Assembly: GCA_031296355.1 (NCBI GenBank)
Contig: JARLFX010000236.1
Location: forward strand, 1 to 43,078
Direction of reading: 5' to 3'
Origin: Acidobacteriaceae bacterium
GTDB lineage: Bacteria; Acidobacteriota; Terriglobia; Terriglobales; Acidobacteriaceae
Length of the DNA: 43,078 nt
The position numbers and the translations under genes are program-made. Below are positions 1 to 7,314 of the stretch, piece after piece (positions within the stretch are counted from its first letter, which is position 1; each line of letters starts with the position of its first letter). The notes beneath the pieces are model-generated. The model was given only the letters and a program-made list of their open reading frames with translations, did not search any database and was not told where the DNA came from.

Positions 1-141
1 GCGCGGGCGGTCTCTGCGGCGAGGTTTGTGGTGAGCGTGCCTTCTGCACCCTCGGCGCGGGCGGTTTCGGCCAATAGCGCCGTATGCGACGCCGTGCCGC
101 CAGTTACGTCCAGCGTCGGCGTAACGATTTGCAGCGGCGTA
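1..141. repeat. Terminal direct repeat, left copy
   Basis: These 141 bases recur exactly at 42938-43078. They lie inside the coding sequence of the long tail-fibre gene, which stays open when the ends are joined. This is what a circular or circularly permuted genome gives when an assembler leaves one overlap of k-mer length. It is not a biological terminal repeat that can be told apart from that. Confidence 0.95.
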
Positions 142-233
142 CCCCTGTATAAAACGCCATTAGCCTGCGCGACGGGGATTTGATCCGTCGCGGCAGGGGT
201 AACTTCCGGCGGCAGTTGTGGAACCGTTGTCAT
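1..233 (-). CDS. Tail fibre/tailspike protein, N-terminal part (continues at 43078)
   Basis: This is the start of the gene whose remainder lies at 40039-43078. The ATG at 231-233 overlaps the TGA of the membrane-protein gene before it (ATGA), and a GGAG lies 8 bases upstream. The residues begin MTTVPQLPPEVTPAATDQIP and run into an ETARAEG repeat shared with the other end. Joined across the 141-bp overlap the gene is 3,132 bp, or 1,043 residues. A short proline-rich head before a repeat region fits the virion-anchoring end of a tail fibre. The truncation here is only the cut point of the circle. Confidence 0.85.
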   Translation of the reverse strand, partial: MTTVPQLPPEVTPAATDQIPVAQANGVLYRGTPLQIVTPTLDVTGGTASHTALLAETARAEGAEGTLTTNLAAETAR

Positions 234-529
234 TCTGCAATCTCCGGGTGGGTCGCGTCGTGTTTGGCGTGCAATGCGGCGAGGCTGGCCGCGTGTTCGT
301 CCTGGCGTGCGCGATGCGCGTCCTGGCCGACCATGATGACCGAGAGCAGCACCAGTTGCAGGAATGTCTGCGCGGTCCAGGCAACCAGCGTGGCCGCGCC
401 GCCATGGATCGCTTCCGGCAGGCTCACGCAAGCCAAGACTGCGAACACGTAAGCGCAGGTCATCGTTGAGACCGCGCCTGTGATTATGGCCGCTAACCGG
501 GTGTTGAAGCGGCGGTATGCGTTCACCAC
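230..529 (-). CDS. Small two-helix membrane protein
   Basis: The 99-residue protein has two hydrophobic segments, about residues 11-36 and 47-66. A VGQDAHRARQDEH stretch follows, then a charged alanine/histidine-rich tail. The LLSVIMVGQ-then-charged pattern recalls small DUF1003-like membrane proteins of bacteria and phages, but this is by eye. Start codons are GTG at 529 or 526; the latter overlaps the stop of the preceding gene (GTGA). It lies between two fibre-related genes in the late operon, so a holin or superinfection role is possible but unproven. Confidence 0.6.
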   Translation of the reverse strand: MVNAYRRFNTRLAAIITGAVSTMTCAYVFAVLACVSLPEAIHGGAATLVAWTAQTFLQLVLLSVIMVGQDAHRARQDEHAASLAALHAKHDATHPEIAE

Positions 530-1077
530 GCGACAGCCTGAACTGCCGCCACGGTTGTCGCGGCGGCAATCTGCCCCGTCAGTGCCATCCGCTTGCCAAT
601 GACCGCGCCGGATGCTGCCTGATACGAGGATGCCTTAGCCATGACGCCCTGTGCCATGACCGCCACCGTGGATCCCGACGCCGTAGCAATCGCGGAGAGC
701 ATCGGCGTGGGTGCCGTGCTGCTCGCCGTGTACGCCTGCGCCTCGGCATATTGCTGCGGCCAGGTTGCTACCTCAAGGTCGGGATACGCGGCCACGATTG
801 CCGCGAGCGCAGCCTGTGCGGCGGCGATGATCTGTGCGGTTTGGGTGGCCTGCGCCTCGGCCAGCGTGGGAGCGATGACAGGGGGCGTATAGGCTACTAG
901 CGCGCCGTTGCTGACTGCCCACAGCCCGGTCATGCGGGCATCCCATTGCGCGGGCGTGAGGGCCAGAAGATCGGCGGCAGGCGGCATATTTACCAGCGGC
1001 AGAAATTCCGTGTCGGGCCAAGAAACGACAGGAGACGGCGCGGAAATCGTGGAATCGAAATATGCGTATTGTGTCAT
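523..1077 (-). CDS. Probable tail-fibre accessory/assembly protein
   Basis: The protein has 184 residues and starts MTQYAYFDSTISAPSPVVSW. The N-terminal third contains LTPAQWDARM followed by LWAVSNGALV. This layout is common in phage proteins encoded beside tail fibres and annotated as fibre assembly or minor fibre proteins. The C-terminal part is alanine-rich and probably helical. It lies 1 nt after a tail protein gene and overlaps the membrane-protein gene downstream, inside the fibre cluster. The assignment rests mainly on position and N-terminal style; the exact role is unknown. Confidence 0.5.
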   Translation of the reverse strand: MTQYAYFDSTISAPSPVVSWPDTEFLPLVNMPPAADLLALTPAQWDARMTGLWAVSNGALVAYTPPVIAPTLAEAQATQTAQIIAAAQAALAAIVAAYPDLEVATWPQQYAEAQAYTASSTAPTPMLSAIATASGSTVAVMAQGVMAKASSYQAASGAVIGKRMALTGQIAAATTVAAVQAVAW

Positions 1078-1078
1078 T

Positions 1079-2419
1079 TTACCAGCCCTCTACGAAATAC
1101 GTTGCATAAGCTGGCCAAGTAGGAGTTCCTCCACCAGGAGTATTAGCCGCGATAACGATTTGCGTAGTCGTCGGAGCGCCTATGACTTGCATATCAACGT
1201 CATCACTTGCGCTGAAACCGGGGAAAAATGTGCTTACGCCCCAGCCACCTGGAGCCACGCCATTTAGTGTTATCGGGAGCGTCGTGCTTTGGTAGGTTTG
1301 AGAATTAAAAGCGGCTGAGGTGCCGGAAATCCGCACCCTGTAGCCACTACTTGTTGTCGGGTCGGGCCATTTCGTGATTGTGTAACTCCCCGCCGTTCCG
1401 GGCGTCCCACTCGTAACAGTCGAAAACTGCCCCAACTGCGCTGCCCCCAAAACCGGCGCGGAGCCCGACAGCGTGCGATAAGCCACGCCGTCATAATCCA
1501 GCATTACAAAATCGCCGGGATTTAGCGCGAATGACGTGGAGGTGGCACCAGTCGGAAGATAAACCGTTGCGCTGTTGGTATTGATCGTGACAACGCCGGA
1601 GCCATTATTAGCCAGCATGGGGATGTAACCAGACACGATGCCCGATGTAAGCGGCAGCGTGATTGTGGTGGTCCCGCTGATCGACAAATACGCGCCGTTA
1701 TCACCGGGCATCATCGTGTAGGCAGACGACTTAACCAAGATCACCGAAAATAACTGCGAATAATTGTCAATTTGCGGTATTTTATTGCCAATGAACGATG
1801 AACCAGCCGCGCGGGTAATCTGCGCGGTGGTGATGGAGGTTTGCCCATAGGCCACGGTAATCACGTAGAGCGGCACATAGCCCGTATCGGTGGCTGGGGT
1901 TGTTTGCGTGCCGGTGGTTGCCGCAGCACCCGCTTTAAGCTGTAACTGCACCGATTGCTTGCGCTTGGTGTTTTGCGCGGTGCCAGAGTTGGCCGGACCG
2001 GAATATGGCGATGCGGGATTAGCCGGATTGACATACGGCAACACAACCGGCGTGCCATCTTGTTCAAGGAATGACGCCTCAACCAGATAATTGATTGACT
2101 GCCCAGACGTGCTGGGCGCGGTCAGGGTGAATTGCGTGGTGCCCAAATTGATGCCCTGCTTAACCAGCGACGCCGTGTTGGTGCCCAGTGAACCAAACGC
2201 GGTTGCATCAACTTCCTGCAATGACGTGATCGAGCCGGGGCCGATGTTAATGGTCATGCTGGCGACGGTGGTTTGAGAACCCGCCAATCCATCGCAATAA
2301 GTGCCAGTGCCGAGGCACATTTGCAGCAGCCCGCCAAGGCCCACCATTATTTGCTGTTCAGCGTTGAGTAAGTCAGAATCAAGTGGGATTGCGCCTGGAT
2401 AGACGATGGTTCTGTCCAT
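1079..2419 (-). CDS. Tail fibre or baseplate-attached structural protein
   Basis: A 446-residue protein, start MDRTIVYPGAIPLDSDLLNA. It is rich in glycine, threonine and serine with few charged residues, typical of beta-structured tail appendages. The first third (PGAIPLDSDLL, QQIMVGLGGLLQ) resembles the N-terminal modules of phage proteins encoded just after gpI-like genes. The middle holds repeated TITLPLTSG / VVTINTNSATVYLP strands. It comes immediately after the gpI-like gene in operon order, so it is probably attached to the baseplate, either as a fibre or as a connector for the 1,043-residue fibre. Confidence 0.6.
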   Translation of the reverse strand: MDRTIVYPGAIPLDSDLLNAEQQIMVGLGGLLQMCLGTGTYCDGLAGSQTTVASMTINIGPGSITSLQEVDATAFGSLGTNTASLVKQGINLGTTQFTLTAPSTSGQSINYLVEASFLEQDGTPVVLPYVNPANPASPYSGPANSGTAQNTKRKQSVQLQLKAGAAATTGTQTTPATDTGYVPLYVITVAYGQTSITTAQITRAAGSSFIGNKIPQIDNYSQLFSVILVKSSAYTMMPGDNGAYLSISGTTTITLPLTSGIVSGYIPMLANNGSGVVTINTNSATVYLPTGATSTSFALNPGDFVMLDYDGVAYRTLSGSAPVLGAAQLGQFSTVTSGTPGTAGSYTITKWPDPTTSSGYRVRISGTSAAFNSQTYQSTTLPITLNGVAPGGWGVSTFFPGFSASDDVDMQVIGAPTTTQIVIAANTPGGGTPTWPAYATYFVEGW

Positions 2420-2434
2420 AATTAGTCCTTATTT

Positions 2435-3142
2435 TCAGGAAGTGATATTCGTCCAAACGATCGAACCGGCAGGCTCAACAGCCGCGACGGTTGCGTAAAT
2501 GTCGGCATCGGTGACGCCATCAAAGGCAGTTGCAATGTCAACGTAAGAGCCAAGGCCCACGCCATAACCGAGCGGCGCATAAACCGGCGTTGATAAATTT
2601 CCAGAATACCCCGCCAGCAACGGCACGCCCTGCCCTACCGGACGGAAAGCCGTAACGAACGCCTGAAACGGCAGCAGCAACGAGCCGTAGCCGCCCGCCA
2701 CGCCATAACCAAGCCCACCATATCCATACGCGCCGGTATCGGCTGGGTTAGTCGGTTCAAAAACAATCGGCTTGCGGCCTGTCAGTTGCGTCAGCCGGGC
2801 AATCAACGCGGCCCGAGTATTGGCCGCCGGAAATAAAGCATCCTGCACGCGGACCAAAAACGATGAATCGCTTTCTTGCAATCGGCGCAAGAGCGACGTG
2901 CCGAGAAAATCAAAGGCGTGAAGGTCAAGCCAAATATCGGTTGAGGTCGCTATCAGTATTTGCGCCGAGGCAAAGGCTATAAACGAATAGCCCCAAGCCA
3001 AGCCGTTACCGAGGCCCGACAGTAGCGAATACAATACCGGGGCGGTTGATGACGTGCCAGAATTTGTTTCCTCAGTTGGAAACCATCCCTGCGGCAGAAG
3101 CGCCCGCAGACGCCCCACCATGTCCAGTTGATCGCCTATCAT
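2435..3142 (-). CDS. Baseplate protein, P2 gpI / Mu gp48-like
   Basis: This 235-residue protein begins with a gpI-type N-terminus (DQLDMVGRLRALLPQGWFP). A helical region follows with DIWLDLHAFDFLG and LRRLQESDSSFLVRVQDALF, typical of gpI-like tail proteins that link the gpJ-like wedge to fibres. A glycine/tyrosine-rich repeat (GYGGLGYGVAGGYG, residues about 149-162) precedes the C-terminus. Its start overlaps the stop of the gpJ-like gene by 4 nt, matching the J-I order in P2 and Mu. Confidence is good for the class and lower for detailed function. Confidence 0.75.
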   Translation of the reverse strand: MIGDQLDMVGRLRALLPQGWFPTEETNSGTSSTAPVLYSLLSGLGNGLAWGYSFIAFASAQILIATSTDIWLDLHAFDFLGTSLLRRLQESDSSFLVRVQDALFPAANTRAALIARLTQLTGRKPIVFEPTNPADTGAYGYGGLGYGVAGGYGSLLLPFQAFVTAFRPVGQGVPLLAGYSGNLSTPVYAPLGYGVGLGSYVDIATAFDGVTDADIYATVAAVEPAGSIVWTNITS

Positions 3143-4272
3143 GGGTTAATCGTAATCACGCCAGCCCGGCAAACTTGCGAGGTTGTCGGTACGATATCAG
3201 CGGTTGCACCGTTCAATGTGATGCCGGTGACATTGGAGACGCCAATAAAGGCATCGTAAGCCAGCTTTGCCAGGATGGTGTAGGGCATCGTGGCACCTAC
3301 CGGCAAGCCGTCAATGTAAGCCAGCACAGCCGCGCCCACAGCCGCCTGGGCTGCGCTGGTGGAATAACCGATGGCAACGGTCAGGGTCATTCCCACGGTA
3401 ACTGTGAGCGGCGTAGCAGCCACCACATAGGCGGTGGAACCAATCGGGCGAACCAAGGCCACAGCATTAGATACGGCGGTCACAGTAGCCGTTGGCGTGG
3501 CTCCTGAGCCGTCATCAATCGCAACCACGAATGAGCCTGGGGTATATGTGCCGCCGACCACTGCGTTCGGGGTGACAGTGTAAGTTAGATTTGTCTGCAC
3601 GCTCTGCACAGCATATTCCACAGCCGCATAGGTTCCAGAAGCGCGGGTTTCCTGCCAATTCTGAAACCGTAGTTTCACCGCCGCATCCGTTTCCTGCGGC
3701 TCGCCGTCGGTAAAGGCCGACGCATTATTCACGGTATCCACGTAGGGCACCGAGCCGACAATCTGGCTGATCGTATTTTCTGCGACATTGCCGCCTGCGC
3801 CGATAGCGACGGCTTCAACCGCAATAGTCGCAGCCGTCACGCCTGCCGGGATTAAATAACCGTTTGACGCCGAGACATAGAGCGGGTTGGTTGTATCAAC
3901 TACCACCGCAAAGCTCTGCGTGCCATCGGCGGTGCGAACCAGAGACCCCACCAGCACCAGCGCCGACGAGGTGGCAGTGAACCGTGAAAAGGTTACTGAC
4001 CCGGTGGCATATGTTCCCAGCAGCCGCCCGCCAAACATGGGGAAATTATTGGCAAACCACGCATCAACCTGACTGCCGGTGCAGGATGACAAAAACGCCT
4101 GTTGCAGCACGGCCAGCACAAGATATTGCAGCCAAAGCTGAACGCCCGCCACGGCCTCAACCAGCGCACGCTCGACGGAGCCAATGGTGAAGTCAAGCGC
4201 GGTTGACGCAGCCGATTGCGCCGCCGCCGCCATGTTTTGAACGAGGGTTACAAGGGTTTGCAAGGACAGCAT
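3139..4272 (-). CDS. Baseplate wedge protein J-like
   Basis: The 377-residue length fits the gpJ/Mu gp47/XkdT family. Family-like features are the N-terminal LQLWLQYLVLAVLQQAFLSS region, and GSQVDAWFANNFPMFGG where the family usually has a Y-x-D-x-L-A-x-x-x-G-L-x-R-type segment. A central VEAVAIGAGGNVAENTISQI, a DGEPQETDAAVKLRFQNWQ helix and a VVIDDG-like strand follow. In contractile tails J forms the wedge that triggers sheath contraction with gpW/gp25. It lies directly between the gp25-like and gpI-like genes as in P2 and Mu. Confidence 0.85.
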   Translation of the reverse strand: MLSLQTLVTLVQNMAAAAQSAASTALDFTIGSVERALVEAVAGVQLWLQYLVLAVLQQAFLSSCTGSQVDAWFANNFPMFGGRLLGTYATGSVTFSRFTATSSALVLVGSLVRTADGTQSFAVVVDTTNPLYVSASNGYLIPAGVTAATIAVEAVAIGAGGNVAENTISQIVGSVPYVDTVNNASAFTDGEPQETDAAVKLRFQNWQETRASGTYAAVEYAVQSVQTNLTYTVTPNAVVGGTYTPGSFVVAIDDGSGATPTATVTAVSNAVALVRPIGSTAYVVAATPLTVTVGMTLTVAIGYSTSAAQAAVGAAVLAYIDGLPVGATMPYTILAKLAYDAFIGVSNVTGITLNGATADIVPTTSQVCRAGVITINP

Positions 4273-4638
4273 TTATGACACCGGAACGGTTAGGGTTTTT
4301 GTTTGGCCGCTAGGGGCGTCGGTGTAGATGATGTTGGCGACAAACGTGCCGTCAGGGTTGCCGGTGAGGGTGATGACGGGTTCAGGGGCTTTAGCGACTG
4401 TTGCCTCTTGAAATATCTGCGCCCTGATGGCGTTTTGAACCGCCATCACATTTGTCGGTTGGCCTATTTGAGACGGCAAGCCGCAACCATAGGTAGGGTT
4501 CCAGATATACCCGCCCGGCGCGGTCAAAATGCGCCGCAGAATGCGTTGAGTGGTTAAATCGGCATCGGAGACTGTCGCAAGATCACCCGTTGCCGAGAAT
4601 GACAGGTCATTCCCAAAATAATGCGAAATACCGGCCAT
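4273..4638 (-). CDS. Baseplate wedge protein, gpW/gp25-like
   Basis: A 121-residue protein of typical size for gpW/T4 gp25. It shows DLTTQRILRRILTAPGGYIWNPTYGCGLP, where the family has an I-x-Q-x-I-x-x-I-L-x-T-x-x-G-E-x-x-x-x-P-x-x-G-x-G-L pattern. The family EPR core is less obvious here. The protein is needed to start sheath assembly at the baseplate. The gene is 3 nt downstream of the spike gene and abuts the gpJ-like gene, giving the V-W-J-I order of P2 and Mu. Confidence 0.8.
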   Translation of the reverse strand: MAGISHYFGNDLSFSATGDLATVSDADLTTQRILRRILTAPGGYIWNPTYGCGLPSQIGQPTNVMAVQNAIRAQIFQEATVAKAPEPVITLTGNPDGTFVANIIYTDAPSGQTKTLTVPVS

Positions 4639-4641
4639 AGA

Positions 4642-5178
4642 TTAGGTTCCTGCAATCGGTGCGCTGGTTGGCGTGCCAGGCGTTTCGCTGGTGTGGGTGT
4701 GGTTTAGTAGATCAACCTGATCGCCAGTGCCGTTGCCCGCCGTGATGTTGCCGGTGGCTGAGAACGAGCCGGTATGTGACCACGGCCCATTGGAAACGAT
4801 GCCGCCGCTATTTAAGAGTTTGATGTATGAACCAGACTGATGCACTAGCCAAAACTCACCAGACGGTGCAGGCGGAGGTGTCACGCCACCTTGAGCGGCA
4901 TAAACACGGCCAATGATGACCATGTTATCCGCGTCGCCATCGTGCGGCACCACAATCACCTGATCGCCCTGTGAAGGCGGACATACCAATCCCCAGCCGT
5001 TGCCAATCCACTGTGAGGCAATCGGCAACCATCCAGACAGCACATTATCAGGCTGAACAAAAACCCGCGCCGTGTAATCGTTTGGGTTGACGCTTGCGAC
5101 AATACCAAAGCGCGGTTGCCCCATCTGCCGATCGAGGCCCTGGGATGCCTGTTTGATGCTGTTGAAAAATTTATCCAT
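4642..5178 (-). CDS. Baseplate central spike, gpV/Mu gp45-like
   Basis: The 178-residue protein has an OB-like N-terminal region (RFGIVASVNPNDYTARVFVQ, residues about 23-42). A GDQVIVVPHDGDADNMVIIG segment follows, as in phage baseplate assembly protein V. The C-terminus is a thin beta-helical region ending in NHTHTS. HxH motifs like this bind a metal ion at the membrane-piercing tip of P2 and phi92 spikes. The ATG at 5178 overlaps the TGA of the hub gene; a TTG one codon upstream is the less likely start. The tip motif is read directly, its metal is inferred. Confidence 0.85.
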   Translation of the reverse strand: MDKFFNSIKQASQGLDRQMGQPRFGIVASVNPNDYTARVFVQPDNVLSGWLPIASQWIGNGWGLVCPPSQGDQVIVVPHDGDADNMVIIGRVYAAQGGVTPPPAPSGEFWLVHQSGSYIKLLNSGGIVSNGPWSHTGSFSATGNITAGNGTGDQVDLLNHTHTSETPGTPTSAPIAGT

Positions 5179-6311
5179 CAAAACCCAAGCCCGCCGATAG
5201 ACGTGCCGCCGCCAGCAGCCAGCGCCACTTGCTGCGATGCTCCATGGTTGCGTGCCGACACGTGTTGGGTGAAGCCTTGCTCAAAATTAATGGTGCGGGA
5301 AATCTCATCAGGGTAGTAAAGCTGGTCAAACCCGGTGCCAGTGCCGGATAACTGCACAACAGAGCGCGGCGTTAAAGTTAAATCACCGGGAACATCGAAA
5401 TCAATAACGCGCTCATGGCGGGAAATCTGAGCAAGCTGCAAGTTGGCATAATCAGCCGCTTGAGAGGGGGTCAAGTTTGGCTTGTAAAACACGTATTTTT
5501 GCGCCGGGCCGGTCGAGGATGAACCATTAGCCGTCGAAGTTGCCGTCGCGGTGATGGACTTGCGCTGGTAGCTATTCCACGATTGCACCGTCACGCTCAC
5601 GTCTTTTGCCAATGTCAAAGAGCGTTTGAGGGCAAGGTTTTGAACATTCGATGTCGCAACACCGGCAACGCGAGACCATAAAACCTGATAAGGCGTTGTC
5701 TGCGCCGTCGCGGTCGGCTGAAAATACAACGATGATCCTTGCACAAATAAATCAAAATTCTCTTGTTGAGCAAGGTATGTCAGCAAGTCCCAATCGGTGA
5801 TCGACTGAGCCAAGTCACCCATGCTCATGCGGGTATGATCGTTAGCGTAAAATTGCCCGATGGGTGTTTTAGTCGAGGTGACAACCGGCGTTAAACCCAC
5901 CGCATTGGCAAGAATGGTGGAAACTTCGCTAGAGGTTTGATTCTGGTACGTGGTGGCTGTTTTCTGGTCAATCAGCAGAGCCGTTAAATCCCGGCCTGAT
6001 AAAGCAACGTAGTTATGGTCCGGCGCTAGATCAATTTCATCGGTATTGCCGATCATTACCGTTTGAAAATTCACGCCGTCCAAAGCAATATCAATCTCAA
6101 TTCGGATATTGTTTTGAACAGCAAACCATGCGCCATTCATCGCGTCGGTATCTTGATACGATACGCCTGCACTCCACCGCGCCGCCGTCCAAGTGTTAGT
6201 CAAATTGACGTTTGCCTCAACCGGAAACGGCAATGCCGTGCCATTGGCTTTTATACGCAAGCGCGGCGTGTATGCGGTGCCATCGCTTACTGGTCCGAGG
6301 TACGCACTCAC
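5178..6311 (-). CDS. Baseplate hub protein, P2 gpD-like
   Basis: The 377-residue protein matches the usual length of hub proteins (P2 gpD, Mu gp44, T4 gp27 type). It shows a beta-rich N-terminus (RIEIDIALDGVNFQTVMIGNTDEI), ALSGRDLTALLID, and a central SITDWDLLTYLAQQENFDLFVQG, a segment typical of late control D proteins. The start is GTG, overlapping the stop of the tail-X gene (GTGA). The hub joins the tail tube to the spike encoded next in the operon. Confidence 0.85.
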   Translation of the reverse strand: MSAYLGPVSDGTAYTPRLRIKANGTALPFPVEANVNLTNTWTAARWSAGVSYQDTDAMNGAWFAVQNNIRIEIDIALDGVNFQTVMIGNTDEIDLAPDHNYVALSGRDLTALLIDQKTATTYQNQTSSEVSTILANAVGLTPVVTSTKTPIGQFYANDHTRMSMGDLAQSITDWDLLTYLAQQENFDLFVQGSSLYFQPTATAQTTPYQVLWSRVAGVATSNVQNLALKRSLTLAKDVSVTVQSWNSYQRKSITATATSTANGSSSTGPAQKYVFYKPNLTPSQAADYANLQLAQISRHERVIDFDVPGDLTLTPRSVVQLSGTGTGFDQLYYPDEISRTINFEQGFTQHVSARNHGASQQVALAAGGGTSIGGLGF

Positions 6312-6499
6312 TGCGGCGGCACCCCGCCAGTGGCTTGCGGGTTTACGTCAGGAATGGTGAGTGTGATCGGTGCCGATACGGTTAAAAACGGGTCACTGAT
6401 ATTGTTCTGAATAGCAATCCGCACCCATTGCGAAGCATCGCCTAAATACTGCGCCGCAAGCTGGTAAAGATTGCCGCCATTAACTTGGATGGTTTGCAT
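6308..6499 (-). CDS. Tail protein X-like, LysM domain
   Basis: This 63-residue protein contains a single LysM-like motif (NGGNLYQLAAQYLGDASQWVRI) followed by an IPDVNP strand. It resembles P2 gpX and the small LysM tail proteins that sit between hub and tube and may touch peptidoglycan. Its ATG shares the A of the upstream TAA (TAATG), so the two genes are translationally coupled. The order circularisation-like protein, X, D, V is standard for Mu/P2-type baseplates. Confidence 0.8.
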   Translation of the reverse strand: MQTIQVNGGNLYQLAAQYLGDASQWVRIAIQNNISDPFLTVSAPITLTIPDVNPQATGGVPPQ

Positions 6500-7314
6500 T
6501 ACGCGCTCACAGTCATCAGGTTATCAATGGCGCGGCTAACATAAGCCCCGGCTTGGGTAGTGGCTGCGAGCGTTTGCGTGGTGGACAATACGCCTGTCAG
6601 TGCTGACGCTGCGTTGCCAATCTGCGTCACGCCAAGCATGTTGCCCACGGTGCCAGCCGCCGAAACCACGCCCGCGATGCTGCCGGTGGCCGCAAGTTGT
6701 TCGGTGCCGATCAAGCCTTGCGCCGTGAGCAAGCCACCCACCGCATTGGTCCATGCAGTTGTGTTTAACCCCAGCGCCCCGGCAACATTCACCACCGATA
6801 CAGCGTCGGTGATGGCAGATTGCGCAGCGGCAGCAACATCAAACCCGGCTGCGCTGTTGAGGTCGCTATTTAGGCTATCAAGCAATGAAGGCGGCGATGA
6901 AGCCAAGGACGCCGCATTATCCTGCAATACCGTAACTGTAATACGATAAGGTATCCAGTTTGACCGCTTGTAGGATGCCAGAAACGAGTCAACCACCACC
7001 TTAAAAGATGACTGCCCAAACGCCAGTTGAATGACCGCACCGGATTGACGCAGGCTGTCGAGTAACTGCATCCGGCTTTCTGCGTTCGGCCCTTCAAGGT
7101 AGCCAGCCCAGCTCATTGGCGCGTCGCTGCGACCCATCGCCTGGATTGTGCGTTGCCCGCCTGGCTTTTCAAACGTGATGAGCTTTTGAGCCCCACCAAG
7201 CGAGATGGATTCAGGTACTTCAACACCGCTGAATTGCACCGGGCCAAGCGTGACCTGACCGTATCCGCCAAACAACTGCCCAGCGGATTCGATAGCCGAT
7301 AAAATGCCGCTCAT
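6499..7314 (-). CDS. Tail/baseplate protein between tape measure and X (Mu gp43-like position)
   Basis: The 271-residue protein has a beta-rich N-terminal half with FSGVEVPESISLGGAQKLITF, RTIQAMGRSDAPMSWAG, and RMQLLDSLRQSG. These are features of tail proteins whose beta-sandwich sits on the tube end (XkdP-like or DNA-circularisation N-terminal-like). The C-terminal half is alanine-rich and helical. It overlaps the tape-measure stop (ATGA). Position and the SWAG-LEG core support a baseplate hub-adjacent role. A direct role in DNA circularisation is not implied. Confidence 0.65.
   Translation of the reverse strand: MSGILSAIESAGQLFGGYGQVTLGPVQFSGVEVPESISLGGAQKLITFEKPGGQRTIQAMGRSDAPMSWAGYLEGPNAESRMQLLDSLRQSGAVIQLAFGQSSFKVVVDSFLASYKRSNWIPYRITVTVLQDNAASLASSPPSLLDSLNSDLNSAAGFDVAAAAQSAITDAVSVVNVAGALGLNTTAWTNAVGGLLTAQGLIGTEQLAATGSIAGVVSAAGTVGNMLGVTQIGNAASALTGVLSTTQTLAATTQAGAYVSRAIDNLMTVSA

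Noticed and set aside
1..141. Phage direct terminal repeat or cos-type end
   Set aside because: The repeat lies inside a coding gene and has the exact length of an assembler overlap; a real packaging end cannot be inferred.
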